A DNA stretch of 5,356 nucleotides from positions 1-5,356 of the forward strand of contig DAOMQA010000041.1 of assembly GCA_035445085.1 (NCBI GenBank). Direction: 5' to 3'. This document shows, in pieces, positions 1 through 4,332 of the stretch. A model generated the notes under the pieces. It was not told the DNA's origin. It was given only the letters and a program-made list of their open reading frames with translations, and searched no databases. The translations under genes and the position numbers were made by a program. This DNA is from JBDHXE01 sp035445085 (GTDB lineage Bacteria; Bacteroidota; Ignavibacteria; Kapaibacteriales; UBA2268). Each line of letters opens with the position of its first letter. Within the stretch, counting starts at the first letter, position 1.

Positions 1-1
1 A

Positions 2-55
2 TCATATTTTGAAAATTTCAAAAATGAAGCATTAGGTATAATCTTGACAAGATAA
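2..55 (+). CDS. 3' end of an upstream gene (partial)
   Basis: This frame is open from the window edge to a TAA at 53-55 and would end a protein in SYFENFKNEALGIILTR. The other two forward frames close within the first 45 bases. The peptide has an ordinary globular composition and no domain can be assigned. It sits directly upstream of a toxin-tip gene, in the place where the immunity gene of a preceding cassette would end, but that role is a guess from position. With only 17 codons visible, chance openness cannot be excluded. Confidence 0.35.
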   Translation, partial: SYFENFKNEALGIILTR

Positions 56-64
56 GTTAGAAAT

Positions 65-823
65 TTGGTCAAAATACAATTATATATTATTAAAAGCAAA
101 CTCGTCGACCACACTTCGACTTTGCTCAGTGCAGGTGGCGTCCGCAAGTACGACTACGAAATAGGAAGGTTCACGAGTGTGGATCCGCTATGGGAGAAAT
201 ATACAGGATGGACGGGGTATCAGTATAGTTTGAATAATCCGGTGAATATAGTAGATAGGGATGGACGAGATGTTCTTGTGGCCTTTTCAGGTGCGAATTT
301 TTCAGGAGGTCAAGATAATTCGACTGCAGGTAAAATAGTAAGTAATTTGACAAATTATGCTAAGGAAAATAATATCTCTGACTTTAATGCTAAAGCATTT
401 TCAACTCAAGCATATCCAACTGATTTTAAAATTGAAAATGCTATGCAATTCATAAATGAAAATTTAAAGGATGGAGAAAAATTAATTATTTATGGATATA
501 GTGCCGGAGGTGTAGCTGCACAAAGTTTATCTAAAGCATTAAATGAAAAAGATATAAAGGTAGATTTGTTAATAACTGTTGATGCTGCCTTTGCATGGGG
601 TTCATCTTCAATTAACCGCGAAATTCCTGGTAATGTTCTTATGAATTTAAATTTTTTCAATACTACTCCTTCATTTTTATCGCGATCAGTAGGTGGTAAA
701 AATATAACTAATTCAAAAAATACAATAATAAAAAATATTAAAAAAGATTCCAGTCATTCTAACATTGATGAAGAAACTCAAAAACAAGTAGAAAATGAAA
801 TTAAGGCGACTGTAAATGATTAA
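65..823 (+). CDS. Orphan RHS C-terminal toxin, alpha/beta-hydrolase (lipase-like)
   Basis: This is a 252-residue protein made of a short RHS core end and a hydrolase-like toxin domain. Residues about 12-69 are the terminal RHS core (KYDYEIGRFTSVDPLWEKY, then NNPVN and DRDG). An in-frame 8-residue insert (TSTLLSAG) sits before GVRKYD. From about residue 70 a new domain begins: VLVAFSGANFSGG, then the nucleophile elbow GYSAG at 144-148 with Ser146. Asp173 (TVDAA) and His231 (SHSN) follow in the order expected of a Ser-Asp-His triad. This suggests a lipase, esterase or phospholipase effector, possibly acting on membrane lipid; substrate specificity cannot be read. The start is uncertain. TTG at 65 is the first plausible codon, no ATG precedes the toxin domain (the first in-frame Met is residue 127), and a stop lies at 53-55. 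The partner gene at 816 overlaps the stop by 8 bases. It may be a silent cassette rather than an independently expressed gene. Confidence 0.75.
   Translation: MVKIQLYIIKSKLVDHTSTLLSAGGVRKYDYEIGRFTSVDPLWEKYTGWTGYQYSLNNPVNIVDRDGRDVLVAFSGANFSGGQDNSTAGKIVSNLTNYAKENNISDFNAKAFSTQAYPTDFKIENAMQFINENLKDGEKLIIYGYSAGGVAAQSLSKALNEKDIKVDLLITVDAAFAWGSSSINREIPGNVLMNLNFFNTTPSFLSRSVGGKNITNSKNTIIKNIKKDSSHSNIDEETQKQVENEIKATVND
93..247 (+). repeat. RHS core-end repeat, copy 1
   Basis: This is the first of four direct copies of the RHS core 3' end. It runs from aaagcaaactcg to ccggtgaat and includes tggacggggtatcagtata at 209-227, a 19-base string identical in all four copies. Compared with copy 4 it carries a 24-bp insertion at 113-136. 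Homology stops sharply at the toxin boundary, as expected if the block serves as a recombination anchor for tip exchange. Confidence 0.85.
113..136 (+). repeat. 24-bp in-frame insertion element in RHS core, copy 1
   Basis: The 24 bases starting acttcgactttgctc are present here and at 1209-1232 with identical sequence. They are absent from copy 4, where gaccac is joined directly to ggcgt at 5025/5026. The insertion adds TSTLLSAG without breaking the frame. The string resembles the cacttcgac..gctcagtg type of short imperfect palindrome that I recall as a dispersed intergenic repeat in Bacteroidota; that recollection is not verified here. Confidence 0.6.
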
Positions 824-1121
824 AGAAAAAATATTGAAAATAGTTGTATCTATTAATATTATATTATTTTTATTATATACTTTTGATATCGTTTTAAGAT
901 TATATAGTTTATCAAGTATATTTTATCAATATTTATATAATTTTCGGATTCTTTATAAAATTGTTTACTTTTTACTTTCTTTTATTGGCTTGGAGTTATT
1001 GCTAATTAGTTTGATAATTTTTTCAATAATACCTAAATTAAGTAAAAATTTAAAGATTCTTCTTTTAATTAATTTACTTATAATTTTATTGTCGTTTTTA
1101 TTCTTATTTATAGGTGAGTAA
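816..1121 (+). CDS. Small three-helix membrane protein, candidate immunity for the lipase-like toxin
   Basis: This 101-residue protein is extremely hydrophobic, with three likely membrane segments at about 7-27, 46-72 and 79-100 separated by short basic loops (LRLYS, IPKLSKNLK). No family is recognised. The ATG at 816 lies inside the toxin gene, whose stop is at 821-823. This 8-base overlap indicates translational coupling, the usual arrangement for a toxin and its immunity protein. A membrane location suits protection against an enzyme attacking lipid. One 60-base line inside the gene (841-900) has only 8 G or C, against 33 of 60 in the RHS core at 131-190, so the gene has a composition unlike the core. 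The immunity role is inferred from position and location only. Confidence 0.75.
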   Translation: MIKEKILKIVVSINIILFLLYTFDIVLRLYSLSSIFYQYLYNFRILYKIVYFLLSFIGLELLLISLIIFSIIPKLSKNLKILLLINLLIILLSFLFLFIGE

Positions 1122-1128
1122 TATGTAA

Positions 1129-1182
1129 ACTGGAAATACTTACCAAAATAGCTATATCGGTAAATAGAAAGATATTGATAGC
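1129..1182 (+). pseudogene. Degraded RHS core remnant with nonsense codon
   Basis: In this frame the sequence reads TGNTYQNSYIGK, a TAG at 1165-1167, then KDIDS. This resembles the RHS core stretch N-x-Y-I/F-G-K-E-K-D that normally lies about 15-20 residues before the GVRKYD motif; copy 4 has ERIGYIDKEKD there. A GAG to TAG change would explain the stop. The frame also differs from that of the RHS stub starting at 1218, so an additional indel separates the two. It looks like the decayed upstream part of the core that once led into module 2. The match is short, so confidence is moderate. Confidence 0.45.
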
Positions 1183-1198
1183 TCTCAGAGAGCTATCA
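1176..1198. repeat. Perfect 23-bp palindrome upstream of module 2
   Basis: Two 11-base arms (tgatagctctc and its exact reverse complement) flank a single central A at 1187. As RNA or cruciform it would give a 10-bp stem with a 3-base loop. No T-run follows (the next bases are gagtgtcc), so a classical intrinsic terminator is unlikely. It lies between the degraded RHS remnant and the 24-bp insertion at 1209-1232, where intact core sequence would be expected. It may therefore be part of an inserted element or a recombination scar. Confidence 0.8.
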
Positions 1199-1202
1199 GA
1201 GT

Positions 1203-1343
1203 GTCCACACTTCGACTTTGCTCAGTGCAGGTGGTGTTCGCAAATACGACTACGAGATAGGGAGATTCACGAGTGTGGATCTGCTATGGGAGAAATATAC
1301 TGGGTGGACGGGGTATCAGTATACAAGAAATAACCCTATTAAT
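1203..1343 (+). repeat. RHS core-end repeat, copy 2
   Basis: This is the second copy of the core end. The string tggacggggtatcagtata lies at 1305-1323. It carries the same 24-bp insertion as copy 1. One substitution turns the conserved SVDPL into SVDLL. It diverges after tatcagtata (YTRNNPINRID instead of YSLNNPVN), so its toxin junction differs from copies 1 and 3. Confidence 0.85.
1209..1232 (+). repeat. 24-bp in-frame insertion element in RHS core, copy 2
   Basis: This is identical over all 24 bases to 113-136, and the identity extends to ccac on the left and gg on the right. It occupies the same place in the core, just before GVRKYD. Sharing the element shows that copies 1 and 2 derive from a common inserted ancestor or have exchanged this segment. 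Confidence 0.6.
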
Positions 1344-1952
1344 AGAATTGATTATAATGGAATGGATGATGGTCAATTTGGTTCATGGATGCAGGTCGGA
1401 CCAATGCAAGAATTGATACTTGGAGATAAAAATGTTAATACATACCAAGAAATAATTGAAAATAGTGAAAAACTAGCTAATAAGCAGCTTATAAATGCTT
1501 GGGCAGAAATAGGTTTGATGGGTTTAACTGGTGTAGCAACTGATGTTGCCCTAAGCTCACCATTTGCTGCAAAATATTTATCTAGAGCAAGTAATTATAT
1601 AAAAGGTTTATTAGGATTTGGCGATGATGGAACTAGTCTTCTTGCAGATGCTTCAAAATCTGCATTTAAAGCAGCTGATAACCCAAGCTCCATCTTTATT
1701 AAGAACAAACATTTGAGTGATGCCACTGGCAATTATGCTAAGTTTGCTACTACAGATGTTAAAACTGCTCAAGGATGGGTACAAAAAGCATTACGTTCAC
1801 AAAATGCCCGATTCTTACCGAATGATCAAATTCCTAATACATTTCAAGTAATATCAAATATTGGAACAACAATTGGTACCAAAGGTCAAACATCGATAAG
1901 AGTAATTGTAAATTATGAGGGTAAAGTAATAAATGCATTTCCTGTTAACTAA
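1218..1952 (+). CDS. Orphan RHS C-terminal toxin, probable RNase (RNase A-like/BECR type)
   Basis: With a TTG start at 1218 the product has 244 residues. An in-frame TAG at 1179-1181 excludes a much longer form, and the first ATG (residue 49, 1362-1364) falls exactly at the RHS-toxin boundary. Residues 6-47 are the RHS core end, with the conserved Pro replaced (SVDLL) but Asp21 and Asp45 (DYNG) retained. Residues about 95-135 are a hydrophobic Gly/Ala-rich pretoxin segment (AEIGLMGLTGVATDVALSSPFAAK). The last about 85 residues resemble the polymorphic-toxin RNase A-like domain: KH at 164-165, FATTDVKTAQGWVQKAL, IGTTIGTKG, then a beta-rich end finishing INAFPVN. The family usually ends in a T-x-F/Y-P motif; here the Thr position is Asn239. 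The expected activity is cleavage of tRNA or other RNA in the target cytosol. The assignment rests on remembered family pattern and another BECR-fold RNase is possible. Confidence 0.7.
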   Translation: MLSAGGVRKYDYEIGRFTSVDLLWEKYTGWTGYQYTRNNPINRIDYNGMDDGQFGSWMQVGPMQELILGDKNVNTYQEIIENSEKLANKQLINAWAEIGLMGLTGVATDVALSSPFAAKYLSRASNYIKGLLGFGDDGTSLLADASKSAFKAADNPSSIFIKNKHLSDATGNYAKFATTDVKTAQGWVQKALRSQNARFLPNDQIPNTFQVISNIGTTIGTKGQTSIRVIVNYEGKVINAFPVN

Positions 1953-1969
1953 AAAACAAGATATATGAT

Positions 1970-2389
1970 ATGAAAATTAAATTTGAAATAATTGATATTC
2001 CAGAAGTAGAACAATTAAAGTATCCAACCGCTTATTTGGAAGGTGAACTAATAATCTGGATAAATGGTGTATTATTTTTCAATCAAGCAGGAATCTTGCT
2101 TATTGAATTTGCGATATTTATTAATAGATGGCTGTACAGCATTAGAAAAGATAAGATTATTGGGTTAAATTATGATAGTATGGATAATGAAGAGCCCATT
2201 ATAACCTTGAATTATGTAGGAAATGAATTATATAGAATACATTCTATTTGGCAAGAAACTGAAATTTTTGATTTATTAAGAATTGAAGATATAGTATGTG
2301 AGTTTGAGCTTTTTTTAGACAATTTAGAAAAAGAATTAAAATTCAAAACGGGAATTGAGTTAAAAAAAATTCTGAAGGAAGCTCATTAG
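1970..2389 (+). CDS. Cytosolic candidate immunity protein for the RNase-like toxin
   Basis: This 139-residue protein has no signal peptide and no clear membrane helix. It begins with an ATG 17 bases after the toxin stop. Visible stretches include YLEGELIIWINGVLFF, GILLIEFAIFINRWL and DSMDNEEPIITLNYVGNEL, followed by an acidic helical C-terminus (IEDIVCEFELFLDNLEKELK). The pattern of a beta-rich N-terminal half, a central Trp-containing helix and an acidic tail is typical of small immunity proteins linked to polymorphic toxins. I cannot name the family with confidence. Acidic immunity proteins commonly bind basic nuclease toxins, which suits the neighbour. Its TAG stop (2387-2389) shares one base with the GTG that opens the next RHS stub. 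Confidence 0.75.
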   Translation: MKIKFEIIDIPEVEQLKYPTAYLEGELIIWINGVLFFNQAGILLIEFAIFINRWLYSIRKDKIIGLNYDSMDNEEPIITLNYVGNELYRIHSIWQETEIFDLLRIEDIVCEFELFLDNLEKELKFKTGIELKKILKEAH

Positions 2390-3084
2390 TGATATGTATA
2401 AGCAAATATGATTATGATGATAGATTTTATGATATAGATCCTTTATGGGAGAAATATATAGGGTGGACGGGGTATCAGTATAGTTTGAATAATCCGGTGA
2501 ATTATTTGGATAGGGATGGAAAGGATATAATTCCAAAAAATATATCAGGACAGAATTTAGATAACTTCTATAATATGGTTAATAATGTTATGGAAACTTT
2601 TAAAGATAGTCCAACGGTTATGAATATAATGAATGAAGCATTGGGTAGCAATTCAATAATACACTTTTATGCTTTTTCAGATTCAAAAATTTATATAAAT
2701 TCTTCATTGAATATAGCTGGAGATAATAATACAAGAAGCCAATTGTTTAATTGGTCAAAATCTTTAGAAACATATTGGGCTGATCGTGGATTGGCTTTTG
2801 CAAGAACACTAAGACTAGATAATACACTAGAAAAAAAAGCTGATGTTCTGTACCCCGAAGAAAGTTTAAATGGAATAAATGATCAATCAACTTCAGTTGT
2901 AAGTTTCATTGATGAATTAATGCATGCGACTAATGCACCAAGATGCAATATAAAGGGAAGCGAACATTTAATTTTTTATGGCTCTCTCATGAGAGAAATT
3001 GGGAATGGAACTTTGAAACTTGATGATAATTTTATTAACCTAATTGAGCAAAAGTATGAAGATGCTAAAATTGAATTCAAATAG
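2389..3084 (+). CDS. Orphan RHS C-terminal toxin, metallopeptidase-like with altered zinc motif
   Basis: The 231-residue frame opens with GTG at 2389, overlapping the previous stop by one base, and no ATG lies near its head. Residues 6-46 are a divergent RHS core end (KYDYDDRFYDIDPLWEKYIGWTGYQYS...), with Asp17 and Asp41 (DRDG) kept at the usual 24-residue spacing. The rest, about 185 residues, is a distinct domain. Its only telling motif is SFIDELMHATN at 172-182, which looks like the HELxHA helix of zincin effectors found in RHS and type III systems. Here Asp175 stands where the first zinc His would be; Glu176 and His179 are in place. EHLIFYGSLMREIGNG (192-207) could supply a downstream ligand. 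The domain may be a non-classical, inactive or unrelated enzyme. The following gene overlaps it, and both downstream genes encode exported proteins. Confidence 0.65.
   Translation: MICISKYDYDDRFYDIDPLWEKYIGWTGYQYSLNNPVNYLDRDGKDIIPKNISGQNLDNFYNMVNNVMETFKDSPTVMNIMNEALGSNSIIHFYAFSDSKIYINSSLNIAGDNNTRSQLFNWSKSLETYWADRGLAFARTLRLDNTLEKKADVLYPEESLNGINDQSTSVVSFIDELMHATNAPRCNIKGSEHLIFYGSLMREIGNGTLKLDDNFINLIEQKYEDAKIEFK
2401..2502 (+). repeat. RHS core-end repeat, copy 3 (divergent)
   Basis: This is the shortest and most diverged copy. The left part (KYDYDDRFYDID) is poorly conserved. From ggacggggtatcag rightward it is nearly identical to copy 1, including tatagtttgaataatccggtg. The string tggacggggtatcagtata lies at 2464-2482. 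The 24-bp insertion is absent because the copy does not extend that far upstream. Conservation concentrated at the toxin-proximal end fits exchange through this segment. Confidence 0.8.
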
Positions 3085-3583
3085 ATATGTAATCTTTATA
3101 ATATTTATATTTCTTATTAATTTTAAACTAAATTCTCAACAAGGTTTAAATGTTAATCAAGCTGAAATGAATATTATAATGGATACTACACATATATTTA
3201 AGAAATTTACAAAACCTGAAATTCCACAAAGTTTAATAAATTATACATTAGGAAAAAGTGCTGATACAATTTATCAAATTCCTTCTTCTGAGATTGAATT
3301 GTTTTTCTTTGTATGTATTGAAACAGTAAATGGTAGTTACGCGAAAAGCTTTTGGTTCAATAGACTAAATTACCATAAGACAAAAGATACGAGTATAATT
3401 GACAGTGAGTATGAAACTATGTGGAGAGATAGTGAACAATCATTAAATGAAGCAATAAAGCAATGGGAATTTGAAGATATTTATGATAGAAGAAACTTTG
3501 GTTCAATTTGTTTTATAATTTCAATGGCTTATGATGCACCTTTTGAATTCATTGATAGATTTAAAATTTTGAGAATCAGATGA
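3056..3583 (+). CDS. Exported protein, candidate immunity for toxin 3, possibly TonB C-terminal-like fold
   Basis: This is a 175-residue protein. A basic, polar N-terminus is followed by a hydrophobic run (YVIFIIFIFLINF, residues 11-23) and a likely cleavage near LNSQQ (26-29), so it should enter the periplasm or remain tethered to the membrane. ATG 3056 is preferred; ATG 3062 is equally possible and a TTG at 3044 would lengthen it. The gene starts inside the toxin gene, overlapping it by 29 bases, which implies coupling and makes it the first-choice immunity gene. The body reads PEIPQSLINYTLG, then ELFFFVCIETVNGSY, and near the end SLNEAIKQWEFEDIYDRRNFGSICFIISMAY. That order (a Leu-Phe-x-Val strand, a Gly turn, then W-x-F and a final strand) recalls a TonB C-terminal domain like that of the next gene, but the similarity is weak. 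Confidence 0.7.
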   Translation: MKMLKLNSNRYVIFIIFIFLINFKLNSQQGLNVNQAEMNIIMDTTHIFKKFTKPEIPQSLINYTLGKSADTIYQIPSSEIELFFFVCIETVNGSYAKSFWFNRLNYHKTKDTSIIDSEYETMWRDSEQSLNEAIKQWEFEDIYDRRNFGSICFIISMAYDAPFEFIDRFKILRIR

Positions 3584-3999
3584 AAAAGCTTTTTATAATG
3601 GTTATATTTATTTTATTGAGCTTTATGAAATTAGATGCTCAAAAAGTTCATGAAACTTATAGTAAAAATGCAAATTTTAAAAAGGTTTATTCATCATATC
3701 AACTTGATGAATTACCAAAATTTAAAATGGGTAAAGATTCCTTGAATTCTTTGATTAATTATTTTATTATCAAACCTTTCTTTAATAGAAATTATGAGGG
3801 AATCATATCACTGTGTCTTACGATAAGCAAAGATGGAGATTTAGAAAATATTTATATCAATGGTGAAGTTGAAAATAATCTTTTCTCGGAATCTGTTAAT
3901 AATATGAAAAAACATATTACAAAGTGGAAACCTGGCAAAAAAAATGGTAAATATGTCAAGTCTATACTTTGTTTACCAATAATTATTAGTTTAAGATAA
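3580..3999 (+). CDS. Secreted TonB C-terminal-domain-like protein
   Basis: This 139-residue protein starts MKKLFIMVIFILLSFMKLDA, a clear signal peptide with probable cleavage after Ala20, before QKVHE. The mature part follows the TonB C-terminal pattern: DELPKFKMGKDSLNSLINYFI, a strand EGIISLCLTISKDGDL (73-88), a helix ending in the diagnostic TKWKPGKKNGKYV (115-126), and a last strand LPIIISLR. True TonB has a permanent membrane anchor and a Pro-rich linker, and both are missing, so this is not an energy transducer. Stand-alone exported domains of this type are common in Bacteroidota. Its ATG overlaps the preceding TGA in an ATGA junction, so the two genes form one translational unit. It could be a second immunity protein of module 3 or a duplicated, diverged copy of its neighbour. 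Confidence 0.75.
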   Translation: MKKLFIMVIFILLSFMKLDAQKVHETYSKNANFKKVYSSYQLDELPKFKMGKDSLNSLINYFIIKPFFNRNYEGIISLCLTISKDGDLENIYINGEVENNLFSESVNNMKKHITKWKPGKKNGKYVKSILCLPIIISLR

Positions 4000-4033
4000 A
4001 TTATATTCATTGATTATTAAAATTCTTCTGACA

Positions 4034-4291
4034 TTATATTGGATAATTTACAATATGAGCAATCGAAGGATCGGTTTGATCAATCGAAGTCTTGGTTTGC
4101 GTTATCGAAGTTTTGGTATGAGCAATTGAAGACTTGGTTTGAGCAATTGAAGTCTTGGTTTGCGTTATCGAAGTGTCGGTTTGAGCAATCGAAGTCTTGG
4201 TTTGAGCAATCGAAGGGTTGGTTTGTGTTATCGAAGTCTTGGTTTGAGCAATCGAAGTCTTGGTTTGTGTTATCGAAGTCTTGGTTTGCAT
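4034..4291 (-). CDS. Possible repeat protein, heptads T-K-T-S-I-A/T-Q (doubtful)
   Basis: On the minus strand the array is open from an ATG at 4291-4289 to a TAA at 4036-4034, giving 85 residues. The product is eleven seven-residue repeats with Thr1, Ser4 and Ile5 invariant and the tail IVNYPI. Among the open frames of the array, this is the one in which differences between units fall mostly at third codon positions (for example Ile ATT/ATA and Ser TCG/TCA). The EQSKSWF frame on the + strand and the NQDFDCS frame on the minus strand change mainly at positions one and two. No ribosome binding site, promoter or known family is visible. It may equally be non-coding repeat DNA that happens to be open. 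Confidence 0.22.
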   Translation of the reverse strand: MQTKTSITQTKTSIAQTKTSITQTNPSIAQTKTSIAQTDTSITQTKTSIAQTKSSIAHTKTSITQTKTSIDQTDPSIAHIVNYPI

Positions 4292-4302
4292 TAGCTAAGT
4301 TG
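4057..4302. repeat. 21-bp tandem repeat (minisatellite), 11 units plus a degenerate end
   Basis: Eleven consecutive 21-bp units span 4057-4287, and a decayed partial unit follows to about 4302. Each unit contains a variant of tcgaagtcttggttt preceded by either gagcaa (type A) or gcgtta/gtgtta (type B). The order is A A B A A B A A B A B, then a B-like partial, indicating growth partly by 63-bp (AAB) steps. Because 21 is a multiple of three, several frames stay open on both strands. The flanks (4000-4056 and 4303-4332) show no gene or structure I can support, so this array is the main content of the 333-base gap between the TonB-like gene and the RHS fragment. Confidence 0.95.
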
Positions 4303-4332
4303 TTAGATTGCTTGAGTATTCTATATTTTTGA

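Noticed and set aside
7..23. AT-rich inverted repeat ttttgaa/ttcaaaa at the window start
   Set aside because: Short A/T arms are expected by chance in such AT-rich DNA, no T-run follows, and it lies in an apparently coding segment.
44..80. Possible promoter: TTGACA at 44-49 with TACAAT at 75-80
   Set aside because: The spacing is 25 bases, too long for a sigma-70-type promoter, and the Bacteroidota TAnnTTTG element is matched only partly (gaaatttg at 60-67). The TTGACA also lies inside the upstream partial frame.
171..353. Minus-strand open frame of 60 codons opposite the first RHS stub
   Set aside because: It lies antisense to a well-supported RHS core and toxin boundary and has no recognisable features; it is a shadow of the coding strand.
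2983..2996. 14-bp perfect palindrome (tctctcatgagaga)
   Set aside because: It lies within the toxin 3 coding region as ordinary codons (Ser-Leu-Met-Arg-Glu), is isolated, and has no associated repeat or regulatory context.
4057..4302. CRISPR array
   Set aside because: The 21-bp units are contiguous with no unique spacers, so this is a simple tandem repeat.
4039..4332. Plus-strand open frame with E-Q-S-K-S-W-F heptads
   Set aside because: Unit differences fall mainly at first and second codon positions, opposite to the pattern expected for a conserved protein; openness follows from the 21-bp period.
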